From Microbacterium sp. oral taxon 186 str. F0373 (GTDB lineage: Bacteria > Actinomycetota > Actinomycetes > Actinomycetales > Microbacteriaceae): 57,397 nt of DNA. The stretch is from the NCBI RefSeq assembly GCF_000411455.1, contig NZ_KE150457.1, forward strand, positions 690,562 to 747,958, read 5' to 3'. The notes under the pieces are model-generated. The model saw only the letters and a program-made list of their open reading frames with translations, made no database searches and had not been told where the DNA came from. Both the position numbers and the translations under genes were made by a program. Below, in pieces: positions 26,871-37,394 of the stretch (the stretch's first letter is position 1; each line of letters begins with the position of its first letter).

Positions 26871-28474
26871 GCGCGTCCTTCCTCTTCGTCGATGGTCGCG
26901 GTCATCGTCGGCGTCCGCTCTGCCGCCGGCGCGGCATCCCACCGGTGCGAACGATCGCTCGCGGCGGCCGCGATCACCGCCGTCGCCGCCCGCTGCCACA
27001 CGGCGACCGCATCGTCGCGATCGAGCGCGCCGACCGCGCCCGGCACCTGTCCGGCGACGGTGTGCCCGGTGAGGGTCGCCGCCTTCTGCGAGCGGCCGAT
27101 CGGGCCCTGAGACAGCGCCACCGACTGCAGGCGCGCGAGCGGGAGGATCACGAGCGAGCGCCAGATGAGTCCGCGGCGAAGCAGGATCGCGTCGGGGGTG
27201 AGCAGCACACCGTTGCGACGCCACGACAGCGGGCGCAACCACCACGCGCGCCGCGGGGTCGTCACATACGGGTCGCTCGCGTCGTGCGGGCCGAGCAGGC
27301 CGTGCACGACGAGTTCCTGCCACTGCGCGGCCGAGATCCCGGGAAGGAACAGGCGGAGCACCCGCTCGACGTCGTCGCGGGTGCCGACGGGCAGCACGTC
27401 CGCGAACTGCTGCGACTGCGCGTCATTGGCCGAGCGCCCCGAGAGCCGGTTGACCCGGATCGACCACCAGCCGCAGCCGCGCCAGAGCAGCGGCTGACGG
27501 ATCTCGAAGGCATGCACGCGTCCCGGCGGCAACGTTTCGGTGATGGTCGTGAACAGTCCGAAGGTGATGCGCACCCCTGAGGGCGTGGGGGCGATCGAGT
27601 AGCGCAGCGCGCGGGTGATCGTACGGAACCAGTAGGCCGCGAACCCCAGCGCGGCCGGCACGAGCGTGAACAGCACCCAGGGGGTGCCGACGACCGAGCC
27701 GACGATGATGGCGGCGACGACGACCAGCAGCCACAGCGTCGACCCCGACAGCAGCCGTGAGCCGATGAGTCTTCCCGGCGGGATGTGCACGACGGATGCC
27801 GGTTCGGCGACGGGCTGTTCGGCGCCGTCGATCAGCCCGGTCAGCGCGGCGCCGACCGTGGCGACGGCGGCGCGTCCTCGGGACAGCGAACCCACGGCAT
27901 CCGCCGTTCGCGCGAGCTGACGACCGGAGGCAAGGCGCAGGATGTCGGCGCGCACCGCCTCGGCGTTGGCGGTCGAGAGGTACTCGAGCTTGACGTTGCT
28001 GTCGAGGCCCGCCCCGACGACCTCGAGCTTGGCCGCGCCCAGCAGGCGCGCGACCATCGGGCGGATCAGGTTGACGCCCTGCACCCGATCCAGCGGCGCA
28101 CGGCGGTGGGTGCGGAAGAGGATGCCGCTTCGCACCTCGACGTCGTCGCCGGTGATGCGGAACGTGTGGAAGCGCCACGACAGCCAGAAGCCGCCCAAAA
28201 GGAGCAGCAGCACCGCCAGCACCGCCACAAGCGCGAGCAGGATGAGGTTGTTGCTGACGACGTAGTCGACGGGGTCGGCCTCGTAGCGTTCCAGGTCGGC
28301 GACGGCCGGGAAGAGCCAGCCGATGATGCGGTCGCGCAGGTTGGTGATGACGATGCCGAGCACGACGACGAGGAACAGCCCGCCGCGCAGCACGGGGGTG
28401 AGGGGGTGCAGCCGGTGCCACTCGCCGTCGCTGAGCGGCGAGCGCACGTCGGCGACGGCGGCGGGATCGGTCAC
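26867..28474 (-). CDS. Bacterial PH-domain membrane protein (YdbT-like)
   Basis: 535 residues with repeated bPH2 domains set between paired membrane helices: helices near residues 32-52, 75-98, 245-290. PH blocks include TFRITGDDVEVRSGILFRTHRRAPLDRVQGVNL, YSIAPTPSGVRITFGLFTTITETLPPGRVHAFEI and NGVLLTPDAILLRRGLIWRSLVILPLARLQSVAL. YdbT-type proteins work with a shorter YdbS partner, the gene just upstream. In Bacillus the pair is linked to stress by amylocyclicin-like peptides, but the role here is unknown. The GTG start overlaps the preceding stop (GTGA). Confidence 0.85.
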   Translation of the reverse strand: MTDPAAVADVRSPLSDGEWHRLHPLTPVLRGGLFLVVVLGIVITNLRDRIIGWLFPAVADLERYEADPVDYVVSNNLILLALVAVLAVLLLLLGGFWLSWRFHTFRITGDDVEVRSGILFRTHRRAPLDRVQGVNLIRPMVARLLGAAKLEVVGAGLDSNVKLEYLSTANAEAVRADILRLASGRQLARTADAVGSLSRGRAAVATVGAALTGLIDGAEQPVAEPASVVHIPPGRLIGSRLLSGSTLWLLVVVAAIIVGSVVGTPWVLFTLVPAALGFAAYWFRTITRALRYSIAPTPSGVRITFGLFTTITETLPPGRVHAFEIRQPLLWRGCGWWSIRVNRLSGRSANDAQSQQFADVLPVGTRDDVERVLRLFLPGISAAQWQELVVHGLLGPHDASDPYVTTPRRAWWLRPLSWRRNGVLLTPDAILLRRGLIWRSLVILPLARLQSVALSQGPIGRSQKAATLTGHTVAGQVPGAVGALDRDDAVAVWQRAATAVIAAAASDRSHRWDAAPAAERTPTMTATIDEEEGRA

Positions 28475-29073
28475 AGGCCGGTCCGTCGGGTCTCTGCCAC
28501 CGCGATCAGGGTGTCGCGCAGCAGCTCGGCGGCGGGCTGCGTGAGCCCAGGGATCACGACGCCGGTGGTCGCCGCGGCGGTCACGAGCTTGAGCTGAGCG
28601 ATGCCGAAGACCCGGTCGAGGGGACCGTGGGTGATGTCGACGAGCTGCATCCGGCCGTAGGGAACCGCGACCATCCTCTGCCAGAGGATGCCGCGGCGGA
28701 ACACGAGGTCGTCCTCGCGCAGCTGGTAGCCGTAGGAGCGGGCCTGGCGCGGGAGGATCACGAGCGTCCACACCGTCACGACCGTGACGACACCCGCCGG
28801 AATCCACACCCAGCCGAACCGCAGCAGGACGGCGCCGACCACCGCGGCGGCGAGGACCAGCGCGAGGAAGGCGAGCGTCGAGATCAGCCGCACCCAGACG
28901 TAGTTGCGCGACAGCAGGTGCCAGGTGCCGTCGCCAAGCGGCAGCCGGTTGGCGCTGCGCGGCTCGAGGAGGCGGTCGTAGGTGCCCGCGTCGAGCACGC
29001 CGCCGCCGGGCTCGACGTCAGTCGTGGTGGGAGAGGCCGAGTCCGGGTTCGGGAGGTCCGGGGTGTTCGTCAT
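28471..29073 (-). CDS. Bacterial PH-domain membrane protein (YdbS-like)
   Basis: 200 residues. A disordered acidic N-terminus (to about 45) is followed by two membrane helices (57-80 and 86-108) and one bPH2 domain (YGYQLREDDLVFRRGILWQRMVAVPYGRMQLVDITHGPLDRVFGIAQLKLVTAAA). It is the short partner of the following YdbT-like gene. Its start overlaps the end of the DUF3180 gene by 56 bases, the longest overlap in the operon. Confidence 0.85.
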   Translation of the reverse strand: MTNTPDLPNPDSASPTTTDVEPGGGVLDAGTYDRLLEPRSANRLPLGDGTWHLLSRNYVWVRLISTLAFLALVLAAAVVGAVLLRFGWVWIPAGVVTVVTVWTLVILPRQARSYGYQLREDDLVFRRGILWQRMVAVPYGRMQLVDITHGPLDRVFGIAQLKLVTAAATTGVVIPGLTQPAAELLRDTLIAVAETRRTGL

Positions 29074-29512
29074 CGTCGTCCTTCCGGATGGTGCAGAGGT
29101 GCTCGGCGACGAGTCCCGCCGCGACCAGCACGAGGCCGCCGACGATCGCGGCGATCACCGGTCCTGTCGAGCCTAACGAGGGCGCGACGGGTCGCGTGAT
29201 CAGGAAGGCCAGAAGTCCCGCCGCGACACCGGCGACACCGGCGCCGACGAGGGTCGACGCCTTGGCCAGCATCGCGATGCGGACGGCCCGGAAGGGATCG
29301 ACCGGCGCGGTCTGCGAACCGGCGGTGGCCCGGCGGATCGGCAGGGCGAACAGCACGAGGGCGATGCCGAGCAGCACGAGCAGGATCGGCAACAGGAACG
29401 ACGGGGTGAACGTGGGGCGCCCTGTCGCCGTCAGCACCTGGTCGACGGCGAACCCGAGGAACACGCCGATCGCGATGGCGACGACGATCGTGCCCGCTTT
29501 GGTGCGCTTCAC
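29018..29512 (-). CDS. DUF3180 membrane protein
   Basis: 164 residues with four hydrophobic helices (about 8-27, 40-60, 85-108, 118-140). It begins VKRTKAGTIVVAIAIGVFLGFAVDQVL, typical of DUF3180, and ends in an acidic tail. In actinobacteria this family is found next to folK, as here. Function unknown. The GTG start overlaps the folK stop by 4 bp. Confidence 0.85.
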   Translation of the reverse strand: MKRTKAGTIVVAIAIGVFLGFAVDQVLTATGRPTFTPSFLLPILLVLLGIALVLFALPIRRATAGSQTAPVDPFRAVRIAMLAKASTLVGAGVAGVAAGLLAFLITRPVAPSLGSTGPVIAAIVGGLVLVAAGLVAEHLCTIRKDDDDEHPGPPEPGLGLSHHD

Positions 29513-30096
29513 GCCGCGCCCCCGTCCGGCGCCGGCTCGGCATCCGCGGACGCCTCGGCTTCGCGCAGGTCTGCGAGGAGGTCGCGCACGCGACCGACGC
29601 CGGGCAACACGGCCTCGGGGTCGACCTGCAGCCACGGCTCGAGCACGAACGTCCGCTCCGCCGCGCGCGGGTGCGGCAGGGTCAGCGCCGGATCGTCCGA
29701 GCGCACGTCGCCGTAGGCGATGAGATCGAGATCGAGCGTGCGGCTCTGCCAGCGGAGGTCATCGACCCGGCGCGGCGGCCGGCCGTGCGCCTCCTCGATG
29801 GCGTGGAGGTAGCCCAGCAGCACGGAGGGGGCGAGGCGGGTCGTCACGAGCGCGACCGCGTTCAGGTAGGCCGGCGCGTCCGCATCCGGACCGTCCAGCG
29901 TCAGCGCGACCGTTTCGATGGGCGCGGAGGCGACGACGCGCGTCGTCAGCGGCAGGCGCGCGAGCTCTTCGAGGGCCGCCGTCATCGTCGCCTGCCGGTC
30001 GCCCAGGTTGGCGCCGATCGCGATCACCGCGATCGTCTCGGCGGAGTCGCGGGCGGGCATGTCGTCGGAGAAGCCCTGCGCGAGGCGGCGGTTCAT
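29509..30096 (-). CDS. folK: HPPK, 6-hydroxymethyl-dihydropterin pyrophosphokinase FolK
   Basis: 195 residues. It transfers pyrophosphate from ATP to 6-hydroxymethyl-dihydropterin in folate synthesis. Seen are the start block IAIGANLGDRQATMTAAL, the substrate-binding RTLDLDLIAYGD and the LPHPRAAERTFVLEPW block. An N-terminal extension of about 18 residues is longer than usual. ATGA overlap with folB. Confidence 0.95.
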   Translation of the reverse strand: MNRRLAQGFSDDMPARDSAETIAVIAIGANLGDRQATMTAALEELARLPLTTRVVASAPIETVALTLDGPDADAPAYLNAVALVTTRLAPSVLLGYLHAIEEAHGRPPRRVDDLRWQSRTLDLDLIAYGDVRSDDPALTLPHPRAAERTFVLEPWLQVDPEAVLPGVGRVRDLLADLREAEASADAEPAPDGGAA

Positions 30097-30467
30097 GCGG
30101 GCACTCCTTCACGAGCGCGACGGATCGTCACGCTCACGTCGTCGAACGGCACCGTGATGGGCGCCTGCGGTTTGTGGATCGTGACCTCGACGGCATCCAC
30201 CCGCGCGTACGCGAGAGCGCGATCGGCGATGCGCTGGGCGACGGTCTCGAGCAGGTCCGCCGGCTCGCCGGAGAGCACCGCGGCGACCTGGTCGGCGAAC
30301 TCGCCGTAGTGCACGGTGTCGTCGACGTCGTCGCTCTGAGCGGCGGCGGCGAGCGAGAGCTCCAGCGCCACGTCGGCGATGAAGACCTGCCCCTCGCGGC
30401 GCTCGTGCGCGTAGACCCCGTGGTACCCGGTGGCCCGGATGCCGGTGAGAGTGATGCGGTCGCTCAT
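30093..30467 (-). CDS. folB: Dihydroneopterin aldolase FolB
   Basis: 124 residues, standard size. It cleaves dihydroneopterin to hydroxymethyl-dihydropterin. Conserved blocks: RITLTGIRATGYHGVYAHERREGQVF with the pterin-site Tyr/Glu region, and LLETVAQRIADRAL with the catalytic Lys further on in VTIHKPQAPI. ATGA overlap with folP and with folK. Confidence 0.94.
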   Translation of the reverse strand: MSDRITLTGIRATGYHGVYAHERREGQVFIADVALELSLAAAAQSDDVDDTVHYGEFADQVAAVLSGEPADLLETVAQRIADRALAYARVDAVEVTIHKPQAPITVPFDDVSVTIRRAREGVPA

Positions 30468-31288
30468 GCGCCTCCTCCGTCGTTCTCGCCGTTCCACCGG
30501 CTCCACACCGTGAGGGCATCGCGGGTGGCGGCGACGTCGTGCACGCGCACGGCCCATGCGCCGGCCTGCGTCGCGAGGACGCTCGTGACAGCGGTCGCGA
30601 GATCGCGGCGGGAGGTCGAGACCTCCACGCCCTCGGCATCCCCCAGCGCCTCGGCGAGGAAGCGCTTTCGACTGGTGCCGACGAGGACGCGCGGTCCGAT
30701 CGCGACGATCTGCTCGAGGGCGCGCAGCGCCTCCCAGTTCTGCGCACCGCGCTTGCCGAAGCCGATGCCCGGATCGAGGATGATCCGGTCGGGCGAGATC
30801 CCGGCGGCCGCAGCCGCGCCGACCCGCCCCTCCAGCTCGGCGACGAGGTCGCGGGCGAGATCGGCGTAGGCGGCGCGGGCGTACATGTCGGCGGAGTGGC
30901 CCCGCCAGTGCTGCAGGACGACGTCGACGTCGGATGCCGCGACCACCCCGAGCATGTCGGGATCTCCCAGCCCGCCGGAGACGTCGTTGACGATGCGCGC
31001 CCCGGCGTCGATCGCCGCCTGCGCGGTGCTCGCGTTCATCGTGTCGATGCTCACGAGGGCGCCCTCGGCGGCGAGAGCCGCGACGACCGGCAGCACACGC
31101 GCCTGCTCCTCGGCGGGGGCGACGCGTTCGGCGCCCGGCCGGGTCGACTCTCCGCCGACGTCGAGGATGTGGGCGCCGTCGGCGCGCAGCGACAGGCCGT
31201 GCGCGATCGCGGCGTCGGCCGCGAGGAAGCGCCCGCCGTCGCTGAAGGAGTCGGGTGTGACGTTGACGATGCCCATGATCGCGGTCAT
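30464..31288 (-). CDS. folP: Dihydropteroate synthase FolP
   Basis: 274 residues, a TIM-barrel that joins p-aminobenzoate to dihydropterin pyrophosphate; it is the sulfonamide target. Motifs: IMGIVNVTPDSFSDGG at the N-terminus, ILDVGGESTRPGAERV, DPGIGFGKRGAQNWEAL and VLVGTSRKRFLAEAL. All substrate-loop residues seen are standard. Coupled to folE and folB by 4-bp overlaps. Confidence 0.96.
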   Translation of the reverse strand: MTAIMGIVNVTPDSFSDGGRFLAADAAIAHGLSLRADGAHILDVGGESTRPGAERVAPAEEQARVLPVVAALAAEGALVSIDTMNASTAQAAIDAGARIVNDVSGGLGDPDMLGVVAASDVDVVLQHWRGHSADMYARAAYADLARDLVAELEGRVGAAAAAGISPDRIILDPGIGFGKRGAQNWEALRALEQIVAIGPRVLVGTSRKRFLAEALGDAEGVEVSTSRRDLATAVTSVLATQAGAWAVRVHDVAATRDALTVWSRWNGENDGGGA

Positions 31289-31875
31289 GCGGGTGTCCCC
31301 GTCACGAGCATCATGATCTCGGCGCGCGCCGACGGCTCGGCGAGCTCACCGCGCGCGGCGATCGTGATGGTCTCGGCATCGGGCTGGCGTCCCCCGCGCA
31401 TCGTGACGCACTCGTGGCGGGCGGCGAGCACGACGAGCACACCGCGCGCATCGAGGGCCGCGGCGATGGTGTCGGCGATCTGCTCTCCCAGCCGCTCCTG
31501 CACCTGCGGTCGGGCCGCGAGCACGTCGACGACTTTGGGCAGCGCCCCGAGGCCCACTACCTGCTCACCCGGCAGGTACGCAATGTGCGCGCGTCCCGCG
31601 AAGGGCAGCAGGTGGTGCTCGCAGACGGAGCGGAAGCGGATGTCGCGCAGCAGCACCGCGCCGGAGGGCAGCGTGTCGGGCGCCGGCCCGCGGGAGACGC
31701 TGATGGTGTGGGCCAGCGGCTCGGCGGCATCCTGTCCCACCCCCGCGAAGAAGTCGGCGTAAGCGTCGGCGACCCGCTGCGGGGTCGCCTTCAGCCCCGG
31801 GCGATCGGGGTCCTCCCCGATCGCGACGAGGATGTCGCGCACGGCGGCGGCGACGCGGTCTCGATCGACGGCCAC
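31285..31875 (-). CDS. folE: GTP cyclohydrolase I FolE
   Basis: 196 residues. It converts GTP to dihydroneopterin triphosphate, the first step of folate synthesis. Zn-binding residues appear in SVCEHHLLPF and RHECVTMRGG; VVGLGALPKVVDVLAARPQVQERL is intact. The GTG start has TAGGCT exactly six bases upstream, giving a likely leaderless transcript, so folE may head the fol operon separately from ftsH, which ends 9 bases upstream of it. Confidence 0.96.
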   Translation of the reverse strand: MAVDRDRVAAAVRDILVAIGEDPDRPGLKATPQRVADAYADFFAGVGQDAAEPLAHTISVSRGPAPDTLPSGAVLLRDIRFRSVCEHHLLPFAGRAHIAYLPGEQVVGLGALPKVVDVLAARPQVQERLGEQIADTIAAALDARGVLVVLAARHECVTMRGGRQPDAETITIAARGELAEPSARAEIMMLVTGTPA

Positions 31876-31884
31876 GTCACGAGC

Positions 31885-33894
<2,010 letters not shown>

Positions 33895-33973
33895 GATCCG
33901 CTCAGGCTACCGCGCGGCGACTATGGGGCGTCTGTGCATTCGCCACAGGCGAACCGGGAGCGGCCGCGCACCG

Positions 33974-34010
33974 CCGGTCGTTGAGCGAGCGGAGCGAGTC
34001 GAAACGCCCC
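33974..34010 (+). repeat. Dispersed intergenic repeat copy
   Basis: CCGGTCGTTGAGCGAGCG then GAGCGAGTCGAAACGCCCC, one base different from the 24495 copy. It lies downstream of hpt and upstream of ftsH. Confidence 0.7.
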
Positions 34011-34024
34011 TCGCCCCGCCGGTG

Positions 34025-34576
34025 TCAGCTGTAGACGTGCGGCGCGAGCACCGCGACGTCGCGGAGGTTGCGGAAGCGCTCGTCGTAGTCGAGGCCGTAG
34101 CCGACGACGAAGTCGGTGGGGATGTCGAAGCCCACGTAGCGGCAGTCGATCTCGACCTTGGCCGCTTCGGGCTTGCGCAGCAGCGCCAGTATCTCGATCG
34201 AGGCCGCGCCGCGCGACGCGAAGTTCTCCAGCAGCCAGCTGAGGGTGAGGCCCGAGTCGATGATGTCCTCGACGATCAGCACGTGCTTGCCGGTGAGGTC
34301 GGTGTCGAGGTCCTTTCGGATCTGCACCACGCCGCTGGACTTGGTACCGGCACCGTAGGAGGAGACGGCCATCCAGTCGATGACCACGTCGCGGCGGAGC
34401 TTGCGCGAGAAGTCGGCCATCACCATGACGGCGCCCTTCAGCACGCCGATCAGGAGCAGCTCTTTGCCCTCGTAATCGGCCTCGACCCGCTGAGCGAGCT
34501 CACCGAGCTTGTCGTGGATCTGCTCCTCGGTAACGAGGACGGTGGACAGCTGGTCAGCGATGTCGGCTGCGCGCAT
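34025..34576 (-). CDS. hpt: Hypoxanthine phosphoribosyltransferase
   Basis: 183 residues. It salvages hypoxanthine and guanine with PRPP. The PRPP loop is VLIVEDIIDSGLTLSWLL. ELLLIGVLKGAVMVMADFSRKL and DFVVGYGLDYDERFRNLRDVAVL are typical. TAAAAT lies six bases before the ATG, overlapping a GAGGA that could act as a ribosome site, so both leaderless and led transcripts are possible. In related genomes tilS directly precedes hpt; here three genes intervene. Confidence 0.95.
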   Translation of the reverse strand: MRAADIADQLSTVLVTEEQIHDKLGELAQRVEADYEGKELLLIGVLKGAVMVMADFSRKLRRDVVIDWMAVSSYGAGTKSSGVVQIRKDLDTDLTGKHVLIVEDIIDSGLTLSWLLENFASRGAASIEILALLRKPEAAKVEIDCRYVGFDIPTDFVVGYGLDYDERFRNLRDVAVLAPHVYS

Positions 34577-34629
34577 TCCTCAATTTTAGGCACGGATGCC
34601 GCGGCGGCTCGGCCGCTCCCGTTCCGCCG

Positions 34630-35148
34630 TCAGGAGCGGAGACCGTTGTGATCGCCGCGCACGGTATCCGGGCTGACGACGAAGATGTCGAACCGCTCGA
34701 CCGCGCCGCGCTCACTTCGCGTCCAGGAGATCTCGACATACCAGTCGTCTCGGCGGAATCCGTCGGTCACGGTGCGCCCGCCGCCCGTCTCACGGACGCG
34801 CGATGACGTCCATCCTTCTTGTTCGAGCGAACGAGTCACGGCGTCGATGGCGCTGGCCGCGGCATCCTGCCTCGCGATCAGCGCGATGTAGGTCCGCACC
34901 TCCCAACGTGCCGTGTCCTGCGGCCGTGGCTGTGCACTCACGCCGTTCTGCGGAGCCACTCCATGTGAGTCCATGGGCGCGTCGGCCATGGGCGTGAGAT
35001 CGCTCGGGATCAGCTGGACGACGTGCGCGGCCAGCTCCTCAGCAGTCTTCCGGTATTCGTCGAGTCTGCTGTCTGCGGTCATGGCACAGCCTCCTAGGAT
35101 CAAGACGCACATCAGTGCGGCGGCCCCCACCAGACGTCTCATCATCAT
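34630..35148 (-). CDS. Small lipoprotein, possible immunity partner of the DUF1023 protein
   Basis: 172 residues. The signal peptide MMMRRLVGAAALMCVLILGGC ends in a lipobox (LGGC), so it is a predicted lipoprotein anchored outside the membrane at Cys21. The mature part has an N-terminal helix and a predicted alpha/beta domain (WEVRTYIALIARQDAAASAIDAVTRSLEQEG, DWYVEISWTRSERGAVERFDIFVVSPD). The start codon overlaps the stop of the lipase-like gene (ATGA), so both proteins are made together. I do not recognise a named family. An immunity role is inferred from position and membrane anchoring alone. Confidence 0.7.
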   Translation of the reverse strand: MMMRRLVGAAALMCVLILGGCAMTADSRLDEYRKTAEELAAHVVQLIPSDLTPMADAPMDSHGVAPQNGVSAQPRPQDTARWEVRTYIALIARQDAAASAIDAVTRSLEQEGWTSSRVRETGGGRTVTDGFRRDDWYVEISWTRSERGAVERFDIFVVSPDTVRGDHNGLRS

Positions 35149-37028
35149 TTGGTCTTGACGTATTCGGGCGTGTAACCGGGCACATCTATGCCGTCCATCG
35201 TGTACGCGGTGCGACCCGTGGTAGCCGTCTTGTCGGGAGCGAAGACGACGGCTTCCCCACCCGTGATCACCGCGACCATGTTGTGGAATGCTGTCGAGTC
35301 GGGCGCGAAGACCGAGCTGTGGGCGTCGATCGCGGGCGGCGTGCCGTTCCCGGGTTCGTTGTAGTCCTCGAGGTCCGCACTGTTCGGGTCGTCATGGTGT
35401 ATCCAGCCGGTTTCGAGCCGCGTCACATCGTCGGCAGTGAGCGCGGACTGTCCATGCATCCAATCCATGATGCCCGGCTGGATGGCGCCGACGACGGCAT
35501 CGTTGCGGGCCATCATCGAGTAGTGCGGCACGTTCGACGTGTTCGGGAAGTCTTCGACTCCAGACACTCCGTGGCCCATGCCCGCGGCGGAGACGTACAG
35601 GACGCGGTCCGCCGACAGCCCGTCCTTCTCGGCGAGGCCGACGGTCGCGCCGCCGTAGCTGTGACCGAGCACCGTCGACGTCGCACCGGCCGGCATGTCG
35701 ATGCCGGCGACGAAATCGCGCAGCCGCGGCGCCAGCGTCTCCGCGTAGCCCCATGTCATCGCCTCGGGGATGTCGTGCGGGAACCGGCCACCGGCCCACT
35801 GGAAGACGGCGGAATCGGGGCCGGCGGCGGCCTGGAGGTTCTTCGCCACACCGTCCGAGAAGTTGGTCATCGTCGTGGTCGTGCCTGGAACGGAAACGGC
35901 AACGTTCTTGACCCATGCGGGGATGTCGCCCGTCGCGGGATCGAGGGGGCCGTGGTACGTGGCGATGGCATCCTTCGAAGGATCGAACACGACGACACGC
36001 GCTCCGATCTCCCGGTGGATGCCACCCTTGTCATCGATCCAGGTGATCTCCCGGTCGAGCAGTTCGTCGCGGTAGTAGTCGATCGTCGACTGCGCCTGTC
36101 GGATGAGCGCGTCGTAGGCTGCCGGCCCTCCGCCCGGATACCCGCGAGTGTCAGCCTTGAGCCGCTCCCAGTCCTGAATGAGCTGCTCCTGCCTGGTGAT
36201 CTCGTTCCGGATGTTGATGCGGTTTGCGGCGACCCGATCACGGATCGGAATGCCGTTGAGGTTGCCGATGACGAGCGGTGCGGCAGCGATCAACTGCTCG
36301 CGCTGGGTCTGGTCGAGCGCGTTCCACACCTCTCGGATAGCAGCCGGGTCGCCGAGGCTCGCAATCGACGAGGCCGTCAGTCCAGACAGATCGCCAGCCC
36401 ATGCGGTCGTGGCCGCGACGAGGCCGCCGGCTCCGACGGCACCGGCATGGGTGACGGCTGCGACGAGGTCGATCGCACGCAGATTGCGGGCCGCGCGATC
36501 GTCGATGCTCTGCCGATCGGCGTGGAGCTCGTTGTAAAGACGCGCTCGATCCTTGTACTCGTCGATCGCGGACTGCCAGCGGACGAGATACGACGGGTCC
36601 GAGAGATACAGCGACCGCGGCAGAACACCATCCCACGGGACAGCCCACCCCGCGATGAACTCCGAGGCCTCATTCATCGCTTCCCGCCGACGCCTCTGCA
36701 GCTGATCATAGGCAGCCGATGCACTGCTCAGTCTGCGCTGGGCCTGCTCCTGCAGGCCCTCCAGCGCCGCCGCATAGTCGCGGAGCACACGAGACACCTC
36801 GGCGCTTCCCGCCGAGGCTTCGCCGAACCGCTGATGCAGCAGCATCGTCCGGGCAGCGAGCGCCGAGGAGGTCGATGAGCTCGTAGCGGTGATCTCCGTG
36901 AGTGCAACGCCGACGTCGCTGCCGCGGTCGTTGAGGTCGAGGGACCGGCCATCGAACACCGCCGCCAGCGCGCGGATGGCGGACGGGTCGCCGACCGACG
37001 GGTCTGCGTCGATCCCGGGCAGGCTCAC
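35145..37028 (-). CDS. DUF1023 alpha/beta-hydrolase with helical N-terminal region
   Basis: 627 residues. Residues 1-130 are helical with WXG100-like hairpins (LAARTMLLHQRFGEASAGSAEVSRVLRDYAAALEGLQEQAQRRL), and more coiled helices run to about 330. The C-terminal DUF1023 domain is an alpha/beta-hydrolase with the nucleophile elbow GHSYGG (Ser457). A downstream Asp (ARNDAVVG) and His (DAHSSVF) complete a plausible triad. No classical signal peptide is present. Helical N-terminus plus lipase-like C-terminus is the layout of some type VII secretion substrates, but no secretion genes lie in this window. GTG start overlaps the small helical gene; the stop overlaps the lipoprotein gene. Confidence 0.75.
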   Translation of the reverse strand: MSLPGIDADPSVGDPSAIRALAAVFDGRSLDLNDRGSDVGVALTEITATSSSTSSALAARTMLLHQRFGEASAGSAEVSRVLRDYAAALEGLQEQAQRRLSSASAAYDQLQRRRREAMNEASEFIAGWAVPWDGVLPRSLYLSDPSYLVRWQSAIDEYKDRARLYNELHADRQSIDDRAARNLRAIDLVAAVTHAGAVGAGGLVAATTAWAGDLSGLTASSIASLGDPAAIREVWNALDQTQREQLIAAAPLVIGNLNGIPIRDRVAANRINIRNEITRQEQLIQDWERLKADTRGYPGGGPAAYDALIRQAQSTIDYYRDELLDREITWIDDKGGIHREIGARVVVFDPSKDAIATYHGPLDPATGDIPAWVKNVAVSVPGTTTTMTNFSDGVAKNLQAAAGPDSAVFQWAGGRFPHDIPEAMTWGYAETLAPRLRDFVAGIDMPAGATSTVLGHSYGGATVGLAEKDGLSADRVLYVSAAGMGHGVSGVEDFPNTSNVPHYSMMARNDAVVGAIQPGIMDWMHGQSALTADDVTRLETGWIHHDDPNSADLEDYNEPGNGTPPAIDAHSSVFAPDSTAFHNMVAVITGGEAVVFAPDKTATTGRTAYTMDGIDVPGYTPEYVKTK

Positions 37029-37294
37029 GATCCGGCCCCCGCCGCGAGGGCGGAATCGGCATCCGTGAACGTCTGCGCCGCGCCTGCGACGTCGCGCGCG
37101 AGCTGCTGCGAGACGTCCGCCAACGCATCGAGCGCGACACGCACGATTGCGTCGACCTCCGACAGAGCGCTCTCGACGGTCGCGGAGCCGCACGCTCCCG
37201 TCGGGCCGCAGACACCGGCGACGGCGTTACCCGCGCTCCGCAGGAGTGCCGACGCCACGTCGAGATGGTTCACGTCGATATCGAGATCCGGCAT
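37025..37294 (-). CDS. Small helical protein, EspC/WXG100-like partner
   Basis: 89 residues, almost all alpha-helical and Ala-rich, starting MPDLDIDVNHLDVASALLRSAGNAVAG. A Cys/Gly-containing turn (GVCGPTGACGS) separates two helices, and the protein ends with DVAGAAQTFTDADSALAAG. Size and helix-turn-helix layout resemble ESX-secreted EspC/WXG100-like proteins, which dimerise with or escort larger substrates. The match is by pattern only. A GGGGAGG ribosome site precedes the ATG. First gene of the three-gene cassette. Confidence 0.6.
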   Translation of the reverse strand: MPDLDIDVNHLDVASALLRSAGNAVAGVCGPTGACGSATVESALSEVDAIVRVALDALADVSQQLARDVAGAAQTFTDADSALAAGAGS

Positions 37295-37394
37295 ACGAAT
37301 TCCTCCCCACAGCGATTCTGCCGTGACCTTCGCGGCCGGACATATGGGGAGCACTACCCATCACCGCGATGCCCCTGCCGAAGCGCCGGCGGGT

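Noticed and set aside
35145..37294. Calling the DUF1023 cassette a classical type II toxin-antitoxin pair
   Set aside because: The large protein is a multi-domain alpha/beta-hydrolase and the partner is an exported lipoprotein, which does not fit intracellular toxin-antitoxin pairs.
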